A DNA stretch of 38,192 nt from a virus, in the IMG/VR virus record IMGVR_UViG_3300030099_001185, positions 1 through 38,192 of that record; one strand, written 5' to 3'. The position numbers and the translations under genes were made by a program. How positions within the stretch are numbered: position 1 is the stretch's first letter; each line of letters starts with the position of its first letter. A model generated the notes under the pieces. It saw only the letters and a list, made by a program, of their open reading frames with translations, made no database searches and was not told the DNA's origin. Positions 7,803 through 16,668 of the stretch are shown here, piece by piece.

Positions 7803-8260
7803 TGTCAAGACATAGTGCACGTAGAGTTGCATTAAAAAATGGTTTCAGAAGTGGTTTAGAACATAAGTTAGCTGAGTATCTAACAGTTGTATGTAAAACC
7901 ACTTTTGACTATGAGACCATAAAAATAGAATGGGAAGACTTATCTTATCGTACATATACCCCTGACTTTATTTTAAATAATGGCATTATTATAGAAACAA
8001 AAGGTAGATTTCTACCCTCAGATAGAAGAAAACATTTAGCTATAAAAAAACAACATCCTAAATTAGATATACGCTTTGTGTTTACAAACAGTAAAAGTAA
8101 ACTGTACAAAGGTTCAAAAACAACCTATGCTCAATGGTGTATAAAAAATAAATTTTTGTATTTTGATAGAATTATTCCACAAGAATGGCTTAAAGAAAAA
8201 GGTAAAAACAAACATCCAAAGTTTATAGATTTTAATAGAAAAAAAATAATAAGGAGATAG
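7802..8260 (+). CDS. Endonuclease I, T7 gp3-type Holliday junction resolvase
   Basis: Structure-specific nuclease that cuts four-way junctions and branched replication intermediates before packaging. I choose the GTG at 7802 (152 residues; T7 has 149). With it the catalytic residues fall on E20 (RSGLE), D55 (YTPDF), E65 and K67 (IIETKG), identical to the T7 numbering. Other conserved blocks are KKQHPKLDIRFVF, KLYKGSKTTYAQWC and IIPQEWLKE. A longer frame from TTG at 7784 exists but is less likely. GGAG (7786-7789) lies 12 bases upstream, inside the preceding gene. The start overlaps the previous stop as TAGTG, so translation is probably coupled. Confidence 0.95.
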   Translation: MSRHSARRVALKNGFRSGLEHKLAEYLTVVCKTTFDYETIKIEWEDLSYRTYTPDFILNNGIIIETKGRFLPSDRRKHLAIKKQHPKLDIRFVFTNSKSKLYKGSKTTYAQWCIKNKFLYFDRIIPQEWLKEKGKNKHPKFIDFNRKKIIRR

Positions 8261-8263
8261 CAT

Positions 8264-8584
8264 ATGAAATTTAACTCAACATCAGTTTATATTGAACTAC
8301 GACCTAGAACCTTTTCAGATTACCCCAAAGTTTGGAATGGTGAAGTTGAAGTAGATATAATAATGGATAAAAAGAATAAACTAGATGAACCATCTAAAGG
8401 TGATCTAATGCATTTAGGACAAATGGTAGCAGCAAGTTTAGGTTTAATGGAAGAAGACAAACATCTAGTTGTTAGATTAGAAGATTATATACAGAAAAGA
8501 TTTGAAGAAGTTAGGAAAAAAGAAACTGTAAAAAAAGATAACGTTATTTATTTTAATTTTAAAAAAGAAAAGGAATTAATGTAA
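8264..8584 (+). CDS. Conserved hypothetical phage protein, early region
   Basis: 106 residues, function not recognised. A strong ribosome site (AAGGAGATAGCAT) precedes the ATG, so it is probably well expressed. The N-terminal half looks beta-rich (SVYIELRPRTFSDYPKVWNG, then VEVDIIMD), with a helix around GDLMHLGQMVAASLGLM. The C-terminus is charged and lysine-rich. It lies between endonuclease I and the DUF3310 gene and its stop overlaps the next start (TAATG), so it belongs to the same transcript. No transmembrane segment or nuclease motif is visible. Confidence 0.7.
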   Translation: MKFNSTSVYIELRPRTFSDYPKVWNGEVEVDIIMDKKNKLDEPSKGDLMHLGQMVAASLGLMEEDKHLVVRLEDYIQKRFEEVRKKETVKKDNVIYFNFKKEKELM

Positions 8585-8901
8585 TGGGTGAATACGCACA
8601 AGATATAAAAAAGATATATAAAAAATTTGGAGACAAATATAGAAAACAAGCACAAGAGCAATCTGACCATAAACAAACTATAGACATGGTTAATAGTCCA
8701 CCACATTATAATGCATCAGGCATTGAGTGCATTGATGCAATCAGAGCTATGCTAGGAGATGGATATAAATATTATCTTCAAGGCAATGTTATGAAATATA
8801 TATGGAGACATGAGTATAAAAACGGTGTTGAAGACTTACACAAGGCACAATGGTATCTCACTGAATTAATAGATGAGATAGAACCGAATGATAAAGATTA
8901 A
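8584..8901 (+). CDS. DUF3310 family protein
   Basis: 105 residues with the clear DUF3310 signature: VNSPPHYNASGIECIDAI at about 39-56, then YKYYLQGNVMKYIWRHEYK and the ending DLHKAQWYLTELIDEI. This family is widespread in tailed phages near replication and nucleotide genes. It is often labelled nucleotide kinase by similarity, but I know of no firmly established activity. Residues 1-38 are a charged helical leader. It overlaps the preceding and following genes by a few bases and lies two genes before ribonucleotide reductase, which fits a link with nucleotide metabolism but does not prove it. Confidence 0.88.
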   Translation: MGEYAQDIKKIYKKFGDKYRKQAQEQSDHKQTIDMVNSPPHYNASGIECIDAIRAMLGDGYKYYLQGNVMKYIWRHEYKNGVEDLHKAQWYLTELIDEIEPNDKD

Positions 8902-9061
8902 ACTAAAAGCTGTAATTAATATTGATGTAGACTCAGATGAATACTTCATGCCAACAGATGAAAATGTTGAAGAAGAGTTAGAAAGTCATATAAAAGATTG
9001 CATCTTTGATGTTGATGGTGTAGAAATAAAATATATTTCAATTACTAGGAGACTTAAATGA
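8888..9061 (+). CDS. 57-residue conserved-type small protein before ribonucleotide reductase
   Basis: Encodes 57 residues (MIKIKLKAVINIDVDSDEYF at the start, EIKYISITRRLK at the end). It overlaps the end of the DUF3310 gene by 14 bases and its TGA overlaps the ATG of the reductase (ATGA, 9058-9061). The product is acidic in the middle with two beta-strand-like stretches at either end, suggesting a small beta-alpha-beta fold. It fills the only gap in this part of the early arm, and the exact overlap on both sides supports it being translated. Function unknown; translational coupling to the reductase is inferred. Confidence 0.65.
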   Translation: MIKIKLKAVINIDVDSDEYFMPTDENVEEELESHIKDCIFDVDGVEIKYISITRRLK

Positions 9062-10986
9062 ACAACTACTTACCCACAGACTACCAAAATTTTATAGCAT
9101 TATCACGTTATGCTAGATGGAATGATGATGAGCAAAGAAGAGAAACGTGGATTGAAACTGTAGATAGATACTTTTCGTATATGAGTAAGCATTTAAAGAA
9201 AAAACATAATTATATTTTAACAAAAGCATTAAGTAATAAATTAGGTGAAGGAATAATTTCTCTAGGTGTCATGCCTAGTATGAGAGCATTAATGACAGCA
9301 GGTGTTGCTTTAGACAGATGTCATGTTGCAGGTTATAATTGTAGTTACATACCTGTTGATAGTCCTCGTTCTTTTGATGAGTGTATGTACATTCTTATGT
9401 GTGGTACAGGTGTAGGATTTTCAGTTGAAAGAGAAAATGTAGATAAGCTTCCTATAGTTAATGAACACTTTGAGAATAGTACAACAGTAATAACTGTAGC
9501 TGATAGCAGACCCGGATGGGCAAGAGCTTTACGTGAATTAATAGCTATGTTATACGTAGGTCAAATACCATCTCTAGATGTATCACAAGTTAGACCTGCA
9601 GGTGCTAGATTAAAAACTTTTGGTGGTAGAGCAAGCGGCCCTCAACCATTAGTTGATCTATATAACTTTTGCATTGCAATATTTAAAAAAGCTGCAGGTA
9701 GAAGATTATATCCTATTGAGTGCCATGATATAATGTGTAAGATTGGTGAGGTAGTAGTAGTTGGTGGAGTTAGACGATCTGCTCTTATATCTTTATCTAA
9801 TCTTGGAGATGATCAAATGAGACACGCAAAGTCAGGATCATGGTGGGAGAATGAAGGGCATAGAGCTTTAGCTAATAACTCTGTAGCTTATAAAGGTAAG
9901 CCTGATATGGGTACATTTATGAGAGAATGGTTAGCATTATATGAATCTAAGTCTGGTGAACGTGGCATATTCAATCGTAAATCTGCTAAGAAAAAAGTAG
10001 AGGAAAATGGAAGACGTGATTCTGATTATGCATTTGGCTGTAATCCTTGTAGCGAAATAATTTTAAGACCTTATCAGTTTTGTAATTTAACCGAAGTTGT
10101 ATGCAGAGAAAGTGATACTTTAACATCATTAAAAGAAAAAGTTAGAATGGCTACAATACTAGGCACATTCCAATCAACTCTTACAGAGTTTAAATATCTT
10201 AGAAGAGTATGGAAAGATAACACAGAAGAAGAAAGATTATTAGGTGTGTCATTAACAGGTATATTGGATTGTCCTATATTAGCACCTAATGAAGTAGGTC
10301 TATATGACACATTAGATCAATTAAAAAAGGTAGCTATTGAAACAAACAAAAAGATTGCTCAAGATTTAGGCATACCACAATCCACTGCTATAACTTGTAT
10401 CAAGCCATCAGGAACTGTATCACAATTAGTTGATAGTGCTAGTGGTATTCATGCAAGACATAATCCATATTATGTTAGAACTGTTAGAGGAGATAATAAA
10501 GACCCATTAACACAGTTTATGAAAGAGGCAGGGATACCTGTTGAACCCGATGTTATGAAGCCTGATAGTGTAGCAGTTTTTAGTTTTCCTATGAAATCAC
10601 CTAAGGGTGCAGTAACAAGAACAGAGATGACAGCAGTAGAACAGCTAGATTATTGGCTAACCTTTCAAAGACATTGGTGTGAGCACAAACCTTCTGTTAC
10701 TGTGTCTGTAAAAGAAAATGAATGGATGCAAGTTGGAGCATGGGTATATGAAAACTTTGATGAAGTATCAGGTATATCTTTTTTACCATTCAGTGAACAC
10801 ACTTATAAACAAGCTCCATATCAAGATATAGAAGAAGCAGAGTATACAAAACTTATGGAAACAATGCCAAAGTCTATTGATTGGAGTAAATTACAAGATT
10901 ATGAAAAAGAGGACACCACTAATTCTAGTAAAGAGCTTGCTTGTACGGCAGGTGTATGTGAAGTGGTTGATATTGAAGCTAGTTAA
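9058..10986 (+). CDS. nrdJ: Class II (adenosylcobalamin-dependent) ribonucleoside-triphosphate reductase
   Basis: Reduces ribonucleotides to deoxyribonucleotides for phage DNA synthesis using coenzyme B12, with no separate radical subunit. 642 residues, of the monomeric RTPR type. Key residues match the Lactobacillus enzyme in spacing: C95 (YNCSY), the thiyl-radical C331 and E333 (NPCSE), C342 eleven residues later (FCNLTE), and the C-terminal redox pair C629/C634 (CTAGVC). Other conserved blocks are GVMPSMRALMTAG, LMCGTGVGFSVER and VVGGVRRSALIS. The ribosome site AGGAG lies at about 9047. No thioredoxin or glutaredoxin gene is in the window, so host reductants would be needed. It is the only clear metabolic gene here. 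Confidence 0.95.
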   Translation: MNNYLPTDYQNFIALSRYARWNDDEQRRETWIETVDRYFSYMSKHLKKKHNYILTKALSNKLGEGIISLGVMPSMRALMTAGVALDRCHVAGYNCSYIPVDSPRSFDECMYILMCGTGVGFSVERENVDKLPIVNEHFENSTTVITVADSRPGWARALRELIAMLYVGQIPSLDVSQVRPAGARLKTFGGRASGPQPLVDLYNFCIAIFKKAAGRRLYPIECHDIMCKIGEVVVVGGVRRSALISLSNLGDDQMRHAKSGSWWENEGHRALANNSVAYKGKPDMGTFMREWLALYESKSGERGIFNRKSAKKKVEENGRRDSDYAFGCNPCSEIILRPYQFCNLTEVVCRESDTLTSLKEKVRMATILGTFQSTLTEFKYLRRVWKDNTEEERLLGVSLTGILDCPILAPNEVGLYDTLDQLKKVAIETNKKIAQDLGIPQSTAITCIKPSGTVSQLVDSASGIHARHNPYYVRTVRGDNKDPLTQFMKEAGIPVEPDVMKPDSVAVFSFPMKSPKGAVTRTEMTAVEQLDYWLTFQRHWCEHKPSVTVSVKENEWMQVGAWVYENFDEVSGISFLPFSEHTYKQAPYQDIEEAEYTKLMETMPKSIDWSKLQDYEKEDTTNSSKELACTAGVCEVVDIEAS

Positions 10987-10997
10987 GGGAGTATAAA

Positions 10998-11252
10998 ATG
11001 AGAGATATGTTAGTAGCAGCTTTAAAGTCTTATTATGTAGGCAACATAAATAAGCATTTGTCTAATATAGAGGTATATTTGCGTCAGCCTGTAGGTGCTG
11101 GAGAACACTCAGATATTGTAGAGACTATTGACAAAGAATTAGAAAAGGTTTCTATGTATGATGATAAGTTAATGATGCTTATTAAATATTTAGAACCTAG
11201 AAAAGAAGAAGTAGCAGATGAGAAAAAAGAAACGAAGTCCACATCTAAGTAA
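10998..11252 (+). CDS. Small conserved phage protein of unknown function
   Basis: 84 residues. The ribosome site is GGGAG, 9 bases before the ATG. The sequence is helical (MLVAALKSYYVGNINKHLSN, then DIVETIDKELEKVSMYDDKL) with a lysine/glutamate-rich, probably disordered tail. I recall similar short proteins in marine phages near ribonucleotide reductase or at the end of early operons, but cannot confirm this by search. It overlaps the RMF-like gene by 35 bases. No catalytic motif is visible. Confidence 0.7.
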   Translation: MRDMLVAALKSYYVGNINKHLSNIEVYLRQPVGAGEHSDIVETIDKELEKVSMYDDKLMMLIKYLEPRKEEVADEKKETKSTSK

Positions 11253-11469
11253 ATACGATGCACCTTTGAGTATTCAATACAAAAAAGGTATGTCGGGATT
11301 TATAAATAATATTAAGACACCATACAATCTAAATACCATGCAGTACAGAGAGTGGCAAAGAGGTTGGAATGATGCATATGCCTATAATTTAAACAGAGTA
11401 CATAATGCCAACAAACCTAGAGCGAGAAGCAAAGAAGTTTATGGAAGAAAAAAACAATACATTTCCTAA
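11218..11469 (+). CDS. Ribosome modulation factor (RMF)-like protein
   Basis: 83 residues. Residues 21-53 follow the pattern of bacterial RMF: Y21-x2-G24-x2-G27, then P35-Y36, then W46-x2-G49-W50-x2-A53. E. coli RMF, as I recall it, has Y-x2-G-x2-G, P-Y and W-x2-G-W-x2-A with nearly the same spacing. RMF pairs ribosomes into inactive dimers in stationary phase. A phage copy could inhibit or protect host ribosomes late in infection, or have been recruited to another role. The basic N-terminus (MRKKKRSPHL) would suit RNA binding. It lies near the 3' end of the early arm and overlaps genes on both sides. The assignment rests on motif pattern only. Confidence 0.55.
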   Translation: MRKKKRSPHLSKYDAPLSIQYKKGMSGFINNIKTPYNLNTMQYREWQRGWNDAYAYNLNRVHNANKPRARSKEVYGRKKQYIS

Positions 11470-11563
11470 AAAATTAGAGGAAGTATTAGAGAACATAAAA
11501 CTTATTCAAAGTTTGTCGGAGATAACCTTAAAGAAAATAAAAGATTTAAGTAACAAAAATTAA
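11405..11563 (+). CDS. 52-residue helical protein, last gene of the early arm
   Basis: Encodes a lysine/glutamate-rich, probably all-helical product (PTNLEREAKKFMEEK near the start, LEEVLENIKLIQSLSEITL in the middle). From 11405 it overlaps the RMF-like gene by 65 bases; an internal ATG at 11441 with a purine-rich upstream stretch would cut that to 29. No strong ribosome site is visible. It ends 6 bases before the stop of the convergent leftward gene, so it explains what would otherwise be a 100-base gap. It could be real or chance; no function can be assigned. Confidence 0.45.
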   Translation: MPTNLEREAKKFMEEKNNTFPKKLEEVLENIKLIQSLSEITLKKIKDLSNKN

Positions 11564-11569
11564 AATTAT

Positions 11570-14500
11570 TTATTTTGGAAACTTAATTGTTTCACCTTTT
11601 TCTAGTTTTAAGGCTAAATCTAAATCCACATTTATGTCACCTTTTTTAAATAAAACTTTGCCTTGACTATCTTTTATATCTTCTGAGTATGTAGGTGTTA
11701 GTTCCACATCTCTTTTAAATCTTCTTTTAAATAGCCTAACTGCTTCTACTCTTGCTAAAGGTCTAGTTCTTCTGAATCTAGTTAATGACTTTTCATATAT
11801 AGCTAATTTAACTTTATAATCTCTAATTTCATCCGTATAATTAGGATTATCTTCAAAAAAGTATTTAGCCTCTCCAAAATTAACTTTACTTTTCTTTACA
11901 CTACGATCAATAAAATTTCGTATCTTTTTCCTAAGATCAATTTTATTTAATTTTTCAGGATCAGCATCATCTAATGAATCATTTTGAAGAACCGTAGTTT
12001 TACCTATTTCAGCTATTGTTGGTAGAACTAAACTAAGCAGTTTATTCTCTCTATTCCTAACAATTACTGAACCTGCTTTTGAAGATAATCCAAAAGTTGT
12101 AAATCCATACTCTTTAAAAAAGTCTGCAGGTGGTGGGTCATCTTCATAGAAAGATAAACCAGCAAGAACCTTTAATTCAGGGTTAACTCTTTTCTTTCCA
12201 TCTCTGTCAAAAGCATATACTTTATCTTCTAAATTAGCTTCGTCTTTTGGTGACATTAGTCCTCTTCTTTGTAAAGGATTTAAGAACGATTTCTTGAATG
12301 AACCATAAAATGTTAAATCTGTTTCTGATGCATATTCTTTTACATTAGGTGTACGAATGCCTAAAGCTCTTTCTGCGTCTTGCACCATTCCTACTGGAAC
12401 AAAATATCTTTGAGCAAAATTACCTAAAGGACTTCCAAAAAATTTACCCAATCTTTCTGCTTTAACTATGTCTCCATCGCCGACTATTTGAGCAAAATCA
12501 GATATTACTGTAAAATCTCTTCCTGTTCTAAGTGAGTTACCCAAAAATGATTCAGCTAATTCTTTTGCATCTAGCAGTTCAGTTGTGCCTAGCATAGCAA
12601 ATCCTGCCTCAGTTTTTTCTTCCTTAGTTCCCTCTACACTATTATATCCCTCTAAAAACTTATTTCCTATTGCAGCTAAATGTCTTAATGGTCTAACTGG
12701 AAATTCAGGAGTAGAATCTATAACTTTTCCATCAGACATTTTTATTTTCTTGTAATCAGGATGTGAGTATTCACTCTTTCCATATTCCATCATTCCGTAT
12801 AGAGCACCTAAACCTACTATATTTTTAGCTATCATGTCTCTATCGTTTGCATCTAATCTACGAAACACATCTCTTATGGGTTGTTTTTTAACCCCTAAAC
12901 CCACCAAACCTAATGATCTTTTTATAGGAACTAGTAATGCTCCACTAGAATATTTTGCCATCAACTCCATTGAGGTAAACATAAATCTTGGAAAAGCAAC
13001 TAGAACGGTTAATCCAGTTCTAGTTATAAAATTATTAATTCCTGCAAATGGTTTAAACTCTGGCTTTGAAGCATAAGTATTTCTTAAAGCATTTTCAACT
13101 GCATCAGTTATAAGTTCTTGAAAGTCTCTAGCTCCTTTTGGCTTAACGCTTGTTGAGTTATTCATAAAATCTTTAAACTTTCCTTTTTTTAATTCTGCTA
13201 TAAAATCTAAGCCATACTCTTTTTTCACTAAATTTTCTATACCTTGTGCAAAGTAACTCCTTCTAATGATATGTTCTTGCCATCTATTTGGTATATTTAA
13301 AAAATCAGTTAAATCTTCTAGTCCACTTAATATACCATCCATAGCTTTTCCCATACGACTAGTAGCTTGCCCTCTTCCTGTAGCTGTTTGTATCTCGTTT
13401 AAAGTGTTAAATAATCTATTAAAGTCACCTGCAAATTCTGGTCTATCTAATATCCAATTTGTAAACTCTTTTAAATCTCCATCTTTAAATGACAAATCAT
13501 CGTACATATATTTCATATGTCTAAAACTGTCCGACCAATTTGTTGGTCTAAAAAATTCATTTATTCCTCTGTAAGCAGAACCTACAAGGCTACCTTTTCC
13601 TGTAACAATATCTCCCATTCTATAGAGAGTGTTATCCATAACTTGTCCTAGACCTTCCATAGGTGCACGATATAATGCTGATCTTACGTTACGCATCATA
13701 GTAGCTATTTGAGATACCATTAATCCTCTTCCAATATTTACAAATCGTAAAAAGTATTTCCATCCTAATGCTTGACCATTTAACTCTTTATTTAATTTTA
13801 ATTGCTCTAATGTTTCTGCTGGTGTTCTAGCTTTTTTCATAGCAGCAAATTTTTGAAGAGTTTTGCCTGCCTCAGAACCCGATCCAACTGTAGCTAATAT
13901 ATATTTCTCAAGTGACAAATCATATTTAGATAATAGATCAGCTAACTCATCACTCGCCTCAAGTTTTTTCTCAATTGTAACTCTAAACAGATCGTCAATT
14001 AATGTTTTACCTTTTCCAAAAGAACCGGGATATTTTTTCTTCAAATCTGATACGATAGCTACAAGTGGGTCTAAAGTTTCTGCATCCAATATAGGATTTG
14101 CTAACCTATCTGTATTATCTTTATCTATTCCAAACATATCCAAATCATCTCTTAGAGTGTCTTTAGAACTATCTATTGACTTTCCTGTCTTTACGTCTAC
14201 TTCAATTCCTGTATGTTCATCGTATATTTTTTTTGCTTCAGACCTACCTACTGTTCTAGCTTTGTTTGGGTCTAATATTAATCTTCCTGCAGATATCTTA
14301 GATACAATCTTACTTTCATCAATTATATTATCAATATTACCTGTGCTTCTAGCACCTATTTTTTGTTCAAACCCTTTTATTAAGTCTTCTTTTATTTTTA
14401 AATTTTTCTTAGCTTTGTCGGATGCTTTCTTTTTTGCTTTGACGGATGCTTCTTGCGTGGCATTTTTCATTCCTTTAACATTGAATTTTCTATTTTCAAT

Positions 14501-15433
14501 CATCTTATTTTTAACTGCCATTTTGATAGCTTGTTTCTTTTCTTTTAATGCTTGCCTTATCAATTGATCTGTCATTTCAGCTGCAGTTTTTACAGGTGCA
14601 GTTAATCTAACAAAAGGCACAGCTTCTGCTGATTCTAAAAGCTGACCAACATCTCCAGTAAAACGTTTTGCTGCTGTTCTAGGACTCATTTGTATTGTCT
14701 TTGTAGCACCTCCATCTGTAAACTCGTCAATGGCTTCGTGCACGTATTGATATCCATCAGCAAATGCTCCTCTCACTGTGGTAAAAGTATTCTTTAAAAC
14801 TGCTAATGCATTTAAACCTGCTTCCCCAAAAACATCTCTATATTTTCTCATGAAAGGTCTATTAGATAAATCTTGTTTCAACATAGCTTCAGTTTGAGTT
14901 TTAACATCCACATAGCTTTTGTCACGCAATGGCATATTTAATCTTGCTTGAGCTTCTTTATATTTAATTAACTCATCTTTATCTCTATATCTAATGGAGT
15001 GTAATTCAGGAGCTAGAGGCATATTTATTTGAGTGTTTTCATCAGTGGCATAATCAACTATTTCTATTATGCCTGCTTCTTCAGCACCTTTTTTGTCCAC
15101 AAGAACGCCATCTTCAAAATATGCTGGATGAGATTTAGCATACTGCTGTATTAATTCTTCTTGTGTTTTTTCAGATTTTATACTAGGGATTGTTTTGCCA
15201 TCATCATTAATGTGTGCATTTAAATTAAAAAACACATCAGGAGGCATACTCATAGGGGATGTTAAATTAATATTAGATTTGTTATCTATTTCTTCTTTAT
15301 TGCCTAGATTAAAAAAATCGTCAGCTTTCATTTTAAAAGTGTTATTAGATTTAGGCTGACTATCTTCTTCCTTTTTTTTAATAGGTGTTCTATCACCACT
15401 TTGATTGAAGAAATCTTCTGCTGATATTTTCAT
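11570..15433 (-). CDS. Large internal virion / ejection protein
   Basis: 1287 residues, the last and longest gene of the leftward virion arm. It is probably carried inside the capsid and ejected with the DNA, by analogy with T7 gp16 at the end of the T7 internal-protein block. The N-terminus has three copies of a short FFN motif (residues 8-10, 40-42, 68-70) in a disordered, polar setting. Residues about 300-350 are very lysine-rich and helical (KAKKKASDKAKKNLKIKEDL). The middle (about 560-900) is helical with amphipathic and hydrophobic stretches such as GLTVLVAFPRFMFTSMELMA. I see no lysozyme or transglycosylase motif. Weak ribosome site (GAAAG). Function is inferred from size and position. 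Confidence 0.7.
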   Translation of the reverse strand: MKISAEDFFNQSGDRTPIKKKEEDSQPKSNNTFKMKADDFFNLGNKEEIDNKSNINLTSPMSMPPDVFFNLNAHINDDGKTIPSIKSEKTQEELIQQYAKSHPAYFEDGVLVDKKGAEEAGIIEIVDYATDENTQINMPLAPELHSIRYRDKDELIKYKEAQARLNMPLRDKSYVDVKTQTEAMLKQDLSNRPFMRKYRDVFGEAGLNALAVLKNTFTTVRGAFADGYQYVHEAIDEFTDGGATKTIQMSPRTAAKRFTGDVGQLLESAEAVPFVRLTAPVKTAAEMTDQLIRQALKEKKQAIKMAVKNKMIENRKFNVKGMKNATQEASVKAKKKASDKAKKNLKIKEDLIKGFEQKIGARSTGNIDNIIDESKIVSKISAGRLILDPNKARTVGRSEAKKIYDEHTGIEVDVKTGKSIDSSKDTLRDDLDMFGIDKDNTDRLANPILDAETLDPLVAIVSDLKKKYPGSFGKGKTLIDDLFRVTIEKKLEASDELADLLSKYDLSLEKYILATVGSGSEAGKTLQKFAAMKKARTPAETLEQLKLNKELNGQALGWKYFLRFVNIGRGLMVSQIATMMRNVRSALYRAPMEGLGQVMDNTLYRMGDIVTGKGSLVGSAYRGINEFFRPTNWSDSFRHMKYMYDDLSFKDGDLKEFTNWILDRPEFAGDFNRLFNTLNEIQTATGRGQATSRMGKAMDGILSGLEDLTDFLNIPNRWQEHIIRRSYFAQGIENLVKKEYGLDFIAELKKGKFKDFMNNSTSVKPKGARDFQELITDAVENALRNTYASKPEFKPFAGINNFITRTGLTVLVAFPRFMFTSMELMAKYSSGALLVPIKRSLGLVGLGVKKQPIRDVFRRLDANDRDMIAKNIVGLGALYGMMEYGKSEYSHPDYKKIKMSDGKVIDSTPEFPVRPLRHLAAIGNKFLEGYNSVEGTKEEKTEAGFAMLGTTELLDAKELAESFLGNSLRTGRDFTVISDFAQIVGDGDIVKAERLGKFFGSPLGNFAQRYFVPVGMVQDAERALGIRTPNVKEYASETDLTFYGSFKKSFLNPLQRRGLMSPKDEANLEDKVYAFDRDGKKRVNPELKVLAGLSFYEDDPPPADFFKEYGFTTFGLSSKAGSVIVRNRENKLLSLVLPTIAEIGKTTVLQNDSLDDADPEKLNKIDLRKKIRNFIDRSVKKSKVNFGEAKYFFEDNPNYTDEIRDYKVKLAIYEKSLTRFRRTRPLARVEAVRLFKRRFKRDVELTPTYSEDIKDSQGKVLFKKGDINVDLDLALKLEKGETIKFPK

Positions 15434-15444
15434 TATATAACTTT

Positions 15445-16668
15445 CTATCTAGGAACAAAAATAAATTCGCCTTGATCTTTAGCTTCTTCTGCATTGGGAT
15501 TAGTTCTTGTCCAAACACCTTTAACTTTTCCTTGGCTTGTGTTTGTTTCATACACACTACCACTAATTAATTTACTATAATTAACATTTCCATTTATCAT
15601 AGGTGTTTGTGTAACTGGAACGCTATTTGCAAAAGTACCTACTGCAGCCATAAATTGATCACTGTTAGTGGCGTTTGCTAACATACCTGCTTTAACTAAT
15701 CCTTGAAAAGCTCCAATCATTACTTTCTTTTTATTTTCCCTAAATGTTTCTCCTACATCACCCGGAGCATTAAGCATTAAAATACCATCATCAGAAAAAG
15801 ACATTTCGTCATCTTTAAAATTAAATTTCCCAGCTGTGGTTCTAAATGCGTTATTATAAGAATTAACCCAATCACTTAATTTCCATTTACTAGCGTCAGT
15901 TTTATTCTTTTTTGCAATCTCTGCATTATTCTTTTGTATTTGTGAATCTGTTAATTCTAAATCTCTCATTAACTTTTGCATACTGAAAGTATCTATAGAT
16001 GCGTCTTCTTTTCTTTGCACTTGCACCATTTCAGGCATAGCACCTGAAAATTTGTCTAATCCCGGTGGCAAGGACATTTTTATCATGTTTCTCATATCAT
16101 CTTCACTTGGGGGTTTTCTAAATATACCTAAACCACCATACATTTTACTTCCCGCTATTAATCCTTCTGGTGAGGCATTGAAGTCTCCTAGTTGCATTCT
16201 AGCCATTCTAGTTGTTTGATCATCTAAAGTTAGATTAGTTTTTATACTTGATAGATTCATTAAACTATCTTTAACAAAATCATATTTATCATATTTAAAA
16301 TTACTACCTTGCTTTAAATCATCTGCAAGTCTTCTCATACCCATGTATTTATCTTGATATGCTTTATTAATATTTTCTATTTTATTTCCGTGGTCGTTCA
16401 TTAAAGCTACAGCAATCCTAACTTTTTGTTCCTTTGACAAATTTTCATCAGGTATATACTGAGATATAATTTGCTCAATATTATCTTTTGCTTTTCTTTT
16501 TATCTTGGCTGTTTTTGTAAGATATTCATCTGCACGAGGCTTAACTTTATCTATCCAACCAGTTAAACTATCTCTTAAATTCTTTTCTCTTTCTCTCTCT
16601 TCCTTACGAATTATTTCAGCCGCTGTGCCTCCAGCTATTAAAGCTGTTCTTAAAAATCCTAATCCCAT
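15445..16668 (-). CDS. Virion structural / internal protein
   Basis: 407 residues. It has a short hydrophobic N-terminus (MGLGFLRTALIAGGTAAEII), then a long charged helical segment (residues 20-130) and a mixed C-terminal half (GVWTRTNPNAEEAKDQGEFI). I place it in the internal-protein block by position: it is preceded by a small structural gene with TAATG overlap and followed 11 bases later by the 1287-residue protein. The GAGGAG ribosome site lies about 10 bases before its ATG. The N-terminal amphipathic or hydrophobic helix could insert in membranes during DNA ejection; this is inference. Confidence 0.65.
   Translation of the reverse strand: MGLGFLRTALIAGGTAAEIIRKEEREREKNLRDSLTGWIDKVKPRADEYLTKTAKIKRKAKDNIEQIISQYIPDENLSKEQKVRIAVALMNDHGNKIENINKAYQDKYMGMRRLADDLKQGSNFKYDKYDFVKDSLMNLSSIKTNLTLDDQTTRMARMQLGDFNASPEGLIAGSKMYGGLGIFRKPPSEDDMRNMIKMSLPPGLDKFSGAMPEMVQVQRKEDASIDTFSMQKLMRDLELTDSQIQKNNAEIAKKNKTDASKWKLSDWVNSYNNAFRTTAGKFNFKDDEMSFSDDGILMLNAPGDVGETFRENKKKVMIGAFQGLVKAGMLANATNSDQFMAAVGTFANSVPVTQTPMINGNVNYSKLISGSVYETNTSQGKVKGVWTRTNPNAEEAKDQGEFIFVPR

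Noticed and set aside
13863-14567. Long rightward open frame opposite the 1287-residue virion gene.
   Set aside because: Low-complexity, serine/phenylalanine-rich antisense reading of a lysine-rich coding region with no ribosome site; a shadow of the real gene.
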